NCBI GenBank assembly: GCA_021779195.1
Contig: JAJYBB010000016.1
Coordinates: forward strand, 1 to 64,000
Direction of reading: 5' to 3'
From: Bacteroidota bacterium
GTDB lineage: Bacteria; Bacteroidota; Bacteroidia; Bacteroidales; Paludibacteraceae
Length of the DNA stretch: 64,000 nucleotides
Below the pieces are notes generated by a model, which worked only from the letters and a program-made list of their open reading frames with translations, did no database searches and had not been told where the DNA came from. Every line of letters starts with the position of its first letter. Positions within the stretch are counted from its first letter, which is position 1. Position numbers and translations under genes: made by a program. Shown piece after piece: positions 39,096 through 47,734 of the stretch.

Positions 39096-42000
39096 TTATT
39101 GTTCAGTTATCAACATTTTATTCGTTTTAGAACTTAGGTTACTGTCTTTCGTTTTTATGCTTACGCGATAAAGGTAAATACCCGGATTTACACGTCGACC
39201 GTTGTTTGTTGTTAAATCCCAATGGATATTATCCGCTGAAGACTGAGAAAAAGACCAAATTTTACGGCCGGCTAAATCAAAGATTTCTACTGTCGTATTT
39301 AAAATAGTTTCGGGACGATCATGATTTACTACAATCGTGGTTTGAGATTTTACTGGATTCGGGAAATTATAAACCGAGAATATCTGAGGTGTTAATCCTT
39401 TTACAACTTCAAAATTAATACTTTTCGTAGTTGAGTTATTTAATAAATCCCATACCCTGAAGGTTAACGTGTGTTTGCCATTAACCATTTCCGGTAATTT
39501 ATATTTCACTTCCCCTGCTGTATAACTATTCGCCGAAGCTTGGAAATAATCATTTAATATGTATGATTGAGTTGGGTCATTATCAACTGTTAACATTACA
39601 TCATGACCTATGCCGCTACCTACTGTGTTAATTCCATGTGGGTCAGTTACATTTGCAAAAAATAATGGAGTTTCATTTACTTTTTCACCTGAAATAAAGT
39701 TTGTCGAATTTAGATATAGTTTTGCATCGGGTCCTATCGTGTCGTTAATAATTTCATTCGTGATACCACCGATAACAAAGTTTTCAAAATATCCCTGTGC
39801 TTCGGCATTGATTGTATCATCTTGTGCATAATAATTGATTCGACCGTTGCCGAAATTGTATTTTATATCTTTTGGAAGCATAAATGTGAATTTGAAGGTG
39901 CCATCCTTAACATTTACATCCCCTGAAAAAAGCACATTTGGTCGGTCAGAATACGTTAATGCGCCATCTCCTTCATTATTTAAAGTTGTTATCCACTGTG
40001 CTTTATCGTAAATAGTAACATGCAGATTTCCATTAAAATTACTAATTTTACTTTTATTGTCATCGGCAATAAATCCATGTATGGTGGCGGTTGAAAGTGC
40101 CCTCAATGTATCATTCCCTAATGTCGTACTTTGGTTAATTGTGTCTGTAATTACTTGATAAGTAGTTGGATAATTAAGTTTTAAAGCAGGGTCGCCCAAA
40201 TAAACATAACATAATTTATTTATTTCCGAACCTATATTGTTTTTAGCTAAAACCAATACATCGCCAATTCTGAGATTTTGTCCGTTAACTTTTCGGAAAA
40301 GATTTTCGCAAAATAATTTATTTAAGGTCAGGTTTTGGGATGCGTATACCGGTCGGGCAGATGACAAGATTCCAATGCCCCCTCCTAAAGGGTTAAGCAG
40401 AACATTTTCGCCGGCCGAAACCGTTTCACCATCAAATTGTAGAAAATCACATGTTGCTCCTACGAATAATGGTAAATGCTTATTTGTCAATGCTTTAACA
40501 TCGTTTATGGTTAATATTCCTTCGTTTGCCCATGCAGTAGGTGATGCATGTCCGGTGTAATCTAACAACAATAAACCAGAATTTAATAGGTTTAAAAATT
40601 TAGTTTTAGCAAGCGGATAACTTTGACCGCTAGCTGTAATTTCCTGTAGAAAAGCATCTAAATAAATTTTATTAACTTGATAAGCCGGAAATTTTCGTGC
40701 AACTGAAACTGCCACGCTATCAGCTTGTCGCATGTGTAAAGCTGCATCGCCATCATCTGCCAAGAAACAAAGCTGATTTTTCCAGGGACCTTTATCCTGG
40801 TTATTCATGTAATTAATGGTTTTATTTACAACATTGCTAGCTTGTTGTGCATTTGTTACCGTGAATCGTCCCACACCCACATCAAGTAAATTAGAAGTTA
40901 CCTGCGTACCTTCGTTATCGTCGAGCAATCCAAAGTAATCATCTGTAACGTATGAGGATGTTAATACTAACGAATTTTCGGCTTGATACGTCAAAACAAA
41001 ATTATTTCCTGAATTAAGTGAAACTCCCCGATTGTCATAAGATCCTCGTCCGAAAAGTAATAAGTATTGGGGTAAATCGGATTTGTTGTTTGAAGCTATT
41101 GCTCTGTCATAAAGCATTTTAACCATCCAACGGTAGGCAGTAGCATCGGGTGTACCGGATGAAAATTCATTGTAAACCTGATCAGTAGTAACCACATCGA
41201 CAGTCATGTTGTCCTTGTCACGGTGTGCTTGAGCCAATGCTTGAGCTTGCGCCAGGAAATTTGGATGTGTAATGATGACTAATTCTGCCTCCGGTAATGC
41301 GTGTAAATTTTGGTTTGGAATTTCTCCATCTATTTCTGGTTTAGGAAAAGCTGAAGCTGCAGAAGGATCAATAGCTATATAGTTGGATAATGTATTTGCT
41401 GGAGTCGTAAATACTATTTTGCCATTTACATTGGAAGTAGCAATATTCGTTATATTGGAAGGATCTGTAATGTCCCAAATTTTTACATTTGAATTGGCAG
41501 AACTTAATAAGTACTGACAGTAATCGTTACTTCCGAGATAATCTACATTTTGAAATTGCATGGCAGATCCGGACATTTTTAGTTGGCGACGAACATTAAC
41601 TTCTAAATAATTTAAGTAACCAATTGATAAAGAGGTTGATTTTGCATATGAGACATTGAAATTTAAATTATCTCCAGTCGGAATAAAAGAAAAAATCCCA
41701 TTTGCAGCCATTGCTTGTACGTAATTATCATCTGTTTTTTTTGCTACCGAAAGAATTTTTGATTGTCCTCCATTCAAACTTAAAGTAAAGTTAGAAATTT
41801 CCGATGATGCTGCTGCCACATCCATTTGAACTTTAACCGAAATCGGATTTGGGAAATTAAAAGGAAAATCGTACGACAATACCTCATTAAAAATTTCACC
41901 GTAAAACTCCTTTCCGGATTGACAAAGATTTATTTGATCAAATTCATGCAATTGATAATCAGTAAATTCTTCAACTGAATGAACTGTTGCCCCTTGAGGA

Positions 42001-42887
42001 ATAGGAATGGTTTTATCCTGTATTTTTTTCCCAGAACCTGCATCTGAAGTAACAAAGTAATAGCCGTATTTTGAATATGGGTTGGGTTTATGGGTAAACA
42101 TAGATTTTGATGAATCGTACGACCATCGATTAACCCCCTGAGCGTAAAAAAGGATATAATCACCGGCATTGAAAATTCCGTCAGAGCCTTTTTCCATCCA
42201 GATAGCGACTTCAGGTAAATCATCGATTTTCGGATTCATAAAATTTTGATCTAACACACCTCCTCCATAACCGAAAATACGGACATTTGCGGGGTTTATG
42301 CCCATGCTGATTAAATCTTCATAGGTCAATTTATATATTCCGCTGTTTGTAATGTGAATTTTTACAAATTTTCCCTGAGCCAGAACCGACGAAGGAGCAT
42401 ATGTGTGTAACGGGCTCGATGATACTTTTTGCGGGGCAGGTATTGATATGATTTTGAGATCAAATGAAGCTAATTTCAATAATTGATCATTCTTATTTAT
42501 AAATGGTAATACGCTGATTTGTAAATAGCTATTTCCCCTTTGATCTAATTCAACGGTTTCAGCTTTTATTTTGGCATCAAAATGAAGTTGCTGATTAACA
42601 GCAAGTTGCTTTTCATCGGTTGTCAGTGGAATATAAATCGGATTATTAATTTCAATGCTATAGCTGTATGCCTTATTCATCTCGATTCGTTTTACCACGT
42701 ATGGCAAATAGTTATCGGAGGGATATTGAGCCTGATCAAATGAAAATACATTGATGGAAGATGAGTCGGCAGTCCATTTTTGAACAGAATTCCAATTGAG
42801 CTTGATTGGAAAATCCTGAATTTCCTGAGCATAAAGTTGTGACCAAATAAAGCTTAAAAAAGAAAGAAAGAAAATTCTATATCTCAT
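39096..42887 (-). CDS. porU: T9SS C-terminal signal peptidase / sortase PorU
   Basis: A 1263-residue gingipain-like (C25) cysteine peptidase that removes T9SS C-terminal domains and transfers cargo to anionic LPS. It has a signal peptide (1-20), an N-terminal pro/Ig region, the C25 domain with the catalytic histidine in DYTGHASP (about residue 778) and the cysteine in FVGATCDFLQF (about 813), Ig-like segments and a C-terminal T9SS-type domain (VYNFPNPV, about 1180 to the end). PorU is known to keep its own CTD uncleaved. It lies upstream of porV in the same transcription unit. Confidence 0.94.
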   Translation of the reverse strand: MRYRIFFLSFLSFIWSQLYAQEIQDFPIKLNWNSVQKWTADSSSINVFSFDQAQYPSDNYLPYVVKRIEMNKAYSYSIEINNPIYIPLTTDEKQLAVNQQLHFDAKIKAETVELDQRGNSYLQISVLPFINKNDQLLKLASFDLKIISIPAPQKVSSSPLHTYAPSSVLAQGKFVKIHITNSGIYKLTYEDLISMGINPANVRIFGYGGGVLDQNFMNPKIDDLPEVAIWMEKGSDGIFNAGDYILFYAQGVNRWSYDSSKSMFTHKPNPYSKYGYYFVTSDAGSGKKIQDKTIPIPQGATVHSVEEFTDYQLHEFDQINLCQSGKEFYGEIFNEVLSYDFPFNFPNPISVKVQMDVAAASSEISNFTLSLNGGQSKILSVAKKTDDNYVQAMAANGIFSFIPTGDNLNFNVSYAKSTSLSIGYLNYLEVNVRRQLKMSGSAMQFQNVDYLGSNDYCQYLLSSANSNVKIWDITDPSNITNIATSNVNGKIVFTTPANTLSNYIAIDPSAASAFPKPEIDGEIPNQNLHALPEAELVIITHPNFLAQAQALAQAHRDKDNMTVDVVTTDQVYNEFSSGTPDATAYRWMVKMLYDRAIASNNKSDLPQYLLLFGRGSYDNRGVSLNSGNNFVLTYQAENSLVLTSSYVTDDYFGLLDDNEGTQVTSNLLDVGVGRFTVTNAQQASNVVNKTINYMNNQDKGPWKNQLCFLADDGDAALHMRQADSVAVSVARKFPAYQVNKIYLDAFLQEITASGQSYPLAKTKFLNLLNSGLLLLDYTGHASPTAWANEGILTINDVKALTNKHLPLFVGATCDFLQFDGETVSAGENVLLNPLGGGIGILSSARPVYASQNLTLNKLFCENLFRKVNGQNLRIGDVLVLAKNNIGSEINKLCYVYLGDPALKLNYPTTYQVITDTINQSTTLGNDTLRALSTATIHGFIADDNKSKISNFNGNLHVTIYDKAQWITTLNNEGDGALTYSDRPNVLFSGDVNVKDGTFKFTFMLPKDIKYNFGNGRINYYAQDDTINAEAQGYFENFVIGGITNEIINDTIGPDAKLYLNSTNFISGEKVNETPLFFANVTDPHGINTVGSGIGHDVMLTVDNDPTQSYILNDYFQASANSYTAGEVKYKLPEMVNGKHTLTFRVWDLLNNSTTKSINFEVVKGLTPQIFSVYNFPNPVKSQTTIVVNHDRPETILNTTVEIFDLAGRKIWSFSQSSADNIHWDLTTNNGRRVNPGIYLYRVSIKTKDSNLSSKTNKMLITEQ

Positions 42888-43050
42888 GAAAAATGAATAG
42901 TTGATTTAATAAAAGGGACAAGTCATTCAATTTTGAAAAAGATCAATCGTCCTATTAAAAATAATTTTGGCGTTATGAAACGGAACTTGCGAAAAATGAA
43001 AACATTAAACAAACGAATATTTAGAAAGTTTATTGTGTTGAAATAAACCT

Positions 43051-43662
43051 TTATTTGATCACAAAATCAAACATTTTGTGATCAAAAATATAACCTTCTA
43101 AATGGTCTCCAATAGACACTTTGCCTACGCCGGATGGGGTTCCTGTAAATAAAATATCGCCAATTTTGATGGTGAAAAACTTACTCACGTAAGCTACAAG
43201 CGTATTGACTGGAAAAATCATATCCGCTGCAAATCCTTCCTGCACTGTAATTTCGTTCAAATCTAACCGAAATCTAATTTGTTGAATATCTCCCAATTCA
43301 TCTATTGGCAGAAAATTACCAATGACCGCCGAATGATCAAAAGCTTTGCAAACTTCCCAGGGTTTTCCTTCGGCTTTAAGTTTTCGTTGCAAATCACGGG
43401 CAGTAAAATCAACGCCCAATCCAATTTCGGCATAATAACGATGGGCAAATTTTGGATCAATATTTTTTCCTAATCGATTGAATTTAAGCAGTAATTCAGT
43501 TTCGTAATGGAGTTCGTTCGAAAAATCGGGAATGTAAAAAGGTTTGTTGTTTCGGAGTAAAGCCGTATCAGGTTTCATAAAAACTACCGGCTCGGTAGGG
43601 TTTTTTGAATTTAATTCCTTGTTATGCTCAATATAATTTTGTCCTATTGCAAAGATCTTCAT
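43051..43662 (-). CDS. Fumarylacetoacetate hydrolase-family protein
   Basis: A 203-residue FAH-fold enzyme, probably an acylpyruvase or oxaloacetate tautomerase/decarboxylase of the FAHD1 type, acting on small beta-keto acids. Motifs include IGQNYIEHNKE (residues 6-16), VVFMKPDTAL (about 26-35) and HYETELLLK (about 52-60, metal-binding Glu). FTARDLQRK (about 91-99) and FTGTPSGVGKV (about 172-182) follow. The last 13 codons contain a 14-bp perfect hairpin (43054-43086), probably an intrinsic terminator embedded in the gene end. Confidence 0.88.
   Translation of the reverse strand: MKIFAIGQNYIEHNKELNSKNPTEPVVFMKPDTALLRNNKPFYIPDFSNELHYETELLLKFNRLGKNIDPKFAHRYYAEIGLGVDFTARDLQRKLKAEGKPWEVCKAFDHSAVIGNFLPIDELGDIQQIRFRLDLNEITVQEGFAADMIFPVNTLVAYVSKFFTIKIGDILFTGTPSGVGKVSIGDHLEGYIFDHKMFDFVIK
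43054..43086 (-). terminator. Hairpin overlapping the 3' end of the FAH-family gene
   Basis: TTTGATCACAAAAT (43054-43067) and ATTTTGTGATCAAA (43073-43086) pair perfectly around CAAAC. The hairpin encodes the last residues of the protein; the stop codon follows directly on the minus strand. No T run follows, so pausing or mRNA 3'-end protection is as likely as termination. Confidence 0.5.
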
Positions 43663-43774
43663 TCAATTTAATTTTAAAATTTATAGTGTTGTTTGTAAGC
43701 TATTTATGCTAGAGAATGAATTTAATCTGCTTTTGTCAGCTCAACAGGAATTCACCTCATTTTCTAATTAGGTT

Positions 43775-44455
43775 TTAAGAAATAAAGTTCTTTATACAGC
43801 CTTCACATTCTTTTAGAACATTCAACCGATTAAACATAACCGCTAAATGGGCGTAAATTGAAGTATTTTGAACGATAATTTTTTCGGGCACACGGATTCT
43901 GAATGGCGTAAAATTCCATATTGCCTGAATTCCACCCCGAATCATAATTTCAGATACAGCCTGGGCTTTATCGATCGGAACAGTTAAAATTCCAATATTG
44001 ATACCTGTTTGTTTTTGAAGTTCAGGAAAACGATCGAGATGATGAATGGGAATGTGATTAATGCTGGTTCCAGATAATTCATATTTCACATCAAAACTTG
44101 CAACGATCTCTAATCCAAATTGTTCCAGACCATTATCGTGCATGAGCGCACCACCTAAATTTCCCACCCCGAATAAAAATGCCTTGTGAGATTGTGTAAA
44201 TCCTAAAAAACTTTCAAGTACATTTATTAACTCCTGCACATCATATCCTACGCGAGTTTTTCCTGAAATATTCACGTACGAAAGGTCTTTTGCCACCATA
44301 GATGCATCAACGGCAATATTTTTTGCAATTTGTGTCGATGAAATAAATGTTTCTCCTTCTTTTAGAACCAATTGAGCATAAGCCAAATACCAAGGTAAAC
44401 GTCGCAAAGCCGGTTCAGGGACTTTAAACATTAATGTTTCTGAAAGTTCTGACAT
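43775..44455 (-). CDS. rex: Redox-sensing transcriptional repressor Rex
   Basis: Rex senses NADH/NAD+ and represses fermentative and respiratory genes when NADH is low. The 226-residue protein has an N-terminal winged helix (about 15-80, VPEPALRRLPWYLAYAQLV and ISSTQIAKNIAVDASMVAKDLSY) and a Rossmann domain with FGVGNLGGAL (about 95-104). A C-terminal helix-swap segment is also present. It is transcribed alone and diverges from leuS. I could not find a convincing TTGTGA...TCACAA operator in this window, so its targets remain unknown. Confidence 0.92.
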   Translation of the reverse strand: MSELSETLMFKVPEPALRRLPWYLAYAQLVLKEGETFISSTQIAKNIAVDASMVAKDLSYVNISGKTRVGYDVQELINVLESFLGFTQSHKAFLFGVGNLGGALMHDNGLEQFGLEIVASFDVKYELSGTSINHIPIHHLDRFPELQKQTGINIGILTVPIDKAQAVSEIMIRGGIQAIWNFTPFRIRVPEKIIVQNTSIYAHLAVMFNRLNVLKECEGCIKNFIS

Positions 44456-44585
44456 ACTGTATTGATTTTAAATTTATAACTTGCAAAAATAATCATTTTT
44501 TTGAATCTCACACATTTTACAATCTTAAAAATTTGGACCGTTTTATTTTAAACCCTTTATAAATCTGTTTTTCGTATAAATTGAT

Positions 44586-44593
44586 TAACTTTG
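44586..44593 (+). promoter_or_regulatory. Predicted -7 element of leuS
   Basis: TAACTTTG lies 66 bases before the leuS ATG and matches TAnnTTTG. A -33 TTTG at the proper distance is not clear. Confidence 0.45.
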
Positions 44594-44659
44594 CAAGTCG
44601 ATTTTTTAAGGTTAAACTATCGTGAATTCATATTGCAAATTGTTTATATATAATATATT

Positions 44660-47433
44660 ATGGAGTACAATTTTAGAGAAATAGAACAAAAATGGCAAGC
44701 TTATTGGAAGGAAAACAATACTTACAAGACCGATATTAATTTAACTCGTCCAAAATATTATGTGTTGGATATGTTCCCGTATCCTTCAGGTGCAGGACTT
44801 CACGTTGGTCATCCACTTGGATATATTGCTTCTGATATTTTTAGTCGATACAAGCGATTGCAGGGTTTTAATGTACTCCATCCCATGGGATTCGATGCCT
44901 ATGGTCTGCCTGCCGAACAATATGCCATCCAAACCGGGCAGCATCCAGCTGTTACCACCGCCAAAAATATAGCCCGGTATCGCGAGCAATTGGATAAAAT
45001 TGGTTTCTCTTTTGATTGGAATCGCGAGATACGTACCTGTGAACCTGATTATTATAAGTGGACGCAATGGGCGTTTATTCAAATGTTTAACCATTATTTT
45101 GATATCGAACTTCAACGTGCCCAGCCTGTTTCTAAATTAGTCGAAAAGTTCAATATATCTGGTTCAACAGGAATCCAAGCTGCGTGCACAAATGAATTAT
45201 ATTTTTCGGCTGAAGAATGGATGTCGAAAAATGAAAAGGAAAAGCAAGATATTTTACTGAATTATAGAATTGCATATTTAGCTGATTTAAAGGTAAATTG
45301 GTGTTCTGAACTAGGTACTGTGCTTGCCAATGACGAAGTTAGTGAAGGAGTTTCCGTTCGTGGTGGTCATCCGGTTGAACAACGTGTCATGCGCCAGTGG
45401 AGTTTGCGTGTATCTGCTTATGCACAACGCTTACTCGATGGATTGGATAAAATTGATTGGACAGATTCTCTGAAAGAGACACAGAAAAATTGGATCGGAA
45501 GAAGCGAAGGGGCTGAAATTAAATTTAAAACATCAACTAATTTTGAGTTTGAAGTTTTTACTACCCGTGCCGACACAATTTTTGGTGTCACGTTTATGGT
45601 TTTAGCACCCGAAAGTGAATTGGTGAAGATTTGTACAACTCCAGACCAAGCCTTCGAAGTCGAAAATTATAGTATATCAACCAAAAACGAACTGAACGCG
45701 AACGTATTGCCGATCGAAAAGTAACCGGCGTTTTTTCAGGTTCCTACGCCGTTAATCCTGTGAACGGTAAAAAGATTCAAATCTGGATTTCTGATTACGT
45801 ACTGGCAGGTTACGGAACAGGTGCTATCATGGCTGTTCCAGCTCATGACAGCCGCGACTTTGCTTTTGCACGTCATTTTGGATTGGATATTGTGCAAGTG
45901 GTTGTTCCGCCGAATGAAAATCCAAGCAACCCCTACGAATGGGCAGAGTCTATCGATGCGAAAGAGGGTTATATGATTAATTCGGGATTTTTGAATGGAT
46001 TGTCTGTGAAAGAAGCCATCGCTAAAGCCAAAGATTATGTTGCCGAAAACCAAATTGGTCATGTAAAAGTTAATTTCCGCTTACGTGATGCCATTTTCAG
46101 TCGCCAACGATATTGGGGCGAACCTTTTCCTGTTTATTATAAGGATGATATGCCCTATATGCTCGACGAATCTAAATTGCCCTTAGAATTACCCGAAGTC
46201 GACAAATTTTTGCCAACAGAAAATGGTGAACCTCCATTGGGACGTGCCCACCACTGGCAAACCACAGAAGGCTATCCGCTCGAACTAAATACTATGCCCG
46301 GTTTTGCAGGTTCTTCGGCATATTATTTACGTTATATGGATCCGAAAAACGATCAGACGTTGGTAAGTTACGAAGCTAATCAGTATTGGCGAAACGTGGA
46401 TTTGTATATCGGAGGAACAGAACATGCTACAGGGCACTTGATTTACAGCAGATTCTGGAATAAATTTCTGTTCGACCTGGAACTGATTTGCGAAGATGAA
46501 CCATTCAAAAAACTCATCAATCAAGGTATGATTCAGGGACGTAGTAACTTTGTGTATCGAATCAAAGATTCAAATACGTTTGTTTCTTATAATCTTAAAA
46601 ATCAATATGAAATCACGCCTATTCATGTCGATGTAAATATTGTTTCGAATGATATTTTAGATATTGATAAATTCAAGAATTGGAATCCGGAATATCAAAC
46701 TGCCGATTTTATTCTTGAAGATGGCAAATATCATTGCGGTTGGGCGGTCGAAAAAATGTCGAAATCTATGTACAATGTCGTAAATCCTGACGATATTGTA
46801 GATAAATATGGAGCAGATACGCTCAGGTTATACGAAATGTTTCTCGGACCGATTGAACAATCAAAACCCTGGGATACAAATGGTATTGATGGAGTATATC
46901 GTTTCCTAAAAAAATTATGGAGTCTATTTTACAAGGATAATCAGCTATTGATTACACTTGATGAACCGACATCCGAAGAATTGAAGCTTCTGCATAAAAC
47001 CATAAAAAAAATAACCTTCGATATTGAAAACTTTTCGTATAATACATCAGTTTCAGCATTTATGATTTGTGTAAATGAATTGTTTACGCTTAAATGCAGT
47101 AAAAAGTCAATATTAGAACCGCTGGTAATCTTATTGGCACCTTTTGCTCCTCATTTAGCCGAAGAATTCTATCACATATTAGGGCATTTTGAATCGGTTT
47201 GCGATGCAAAATTTCCTGTTTGTAACGAAACTTTTTTAATTGAAAATTCGGTAAAATATCCCATTTCATTCAATGGGAAAGTCCGTTTTATACTTGAACT
47301 TCAATCGAATATGAATAAAGATGCGATTGAAAGAATAGCTTTGGAGAACGAGCAAACTATTAAATATTTAGCCGGAACTCAACCTAAAAAAGTGATAGTA
47401 GTTCCGGGTAAAATTGTAAATATTGTTTTTTAA
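44660..47433 (+). CDS. leuS: Leucyl-tRNA synthetase, interrupted by a single-base frameshift
   Basis: LeuRS charges tRNA-Leu, including the one at 8.2 kb. The first part (44660-45724, 354 codons) has the HIGH motif as HVGHPLGY (about residue 47). Frame 1 then runs into a TAA, while the expected family sequence ([18 protein letters not shown]) continues one base out of register from 45688. The run of A at 45683-45687 has five A; six would restore one 924-residue protein. The second part has the editing-domain motif [15 protein letters not shown] and KMSKS as EKMSKSMYN (about 697-705). No residues are otherwise missing, so the gene looks functional apart from one base. The GTG at 45760 is not a real start. 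Confidence 0.88.
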
Positions 47434-47556
47434 AAAAAAATTTAAGAGATGGATTCCGAAATTAATAATCAAAATTTGAAACAGGTTTGATGCTAAAATA
47501 CACATGATAACTACTAATTATTTGGAATCAGGTAAAATATTTTTTCAATTGAGAAT

Positions 47557-47721
47557 TTATTTTACCCGACAATCATTTGTATGATTGTTCAAACCACAAC
47601 CAGTACACCCCCCACAACTATCACCATTATTATTCTTTTTTGTTAAAATGGTATAAATTTGATAAATAACATATCCAACCACGGCAATGATGATAATATA
47701 GACAATAATATTCTGAATCAT
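47557..47721 (-). CDS. FeoB-associated Cys-rich membrane protein
   Basis: A 54-residue small membrane protein starting MIQNIIVYIIIIAVVGYVIY, with one transmembrane helix (residues 4-26). A short basic/Asn spacer is followed by a cysteine cluster, CGGCTGCGL, and one more Cys near the end. This matches the FeoB-associated Cys-rich family (FeoB_associated / DUF6587-like), which replaces FeoC in Bacteroidota. It begins 13 bases after feoAB and is probably co-transcribed. It may handle Fe(II) or an Fe-S group at the FeoB pore, but that role is inferred. Confidence 0.88.
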   Translation of the reverse strand: MIQNIIVYIIIIAVVGYVIYQIYTILTKKNNNGDSCGGCTGCGLNNHTNDCRVK

Positions 47722-47734
47722 ACTCAATTATTTT

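Noticed and set aside
43775-44659. Rex autoregulatory operator in the rex-leuS interval
   Set aside because: No TTGTGA-like inverted repeat was found between the two genes.
45680-45690. Programmed -1 ribosomal frameshift in leuS
   Set aside because: The site is C AAA AAC. The P-site tRNA would have a first-position mismatch after slipping, and I see no downstream stimulatory structure. A missing A is simpler.
45760-47433. The second leuS segment as an independent gene starting at GTG 45760
   Set aside because: The frame is open and coding far upstream of this GTG and continues the LeuRS family sequence. The GTG is an internal valine codon.
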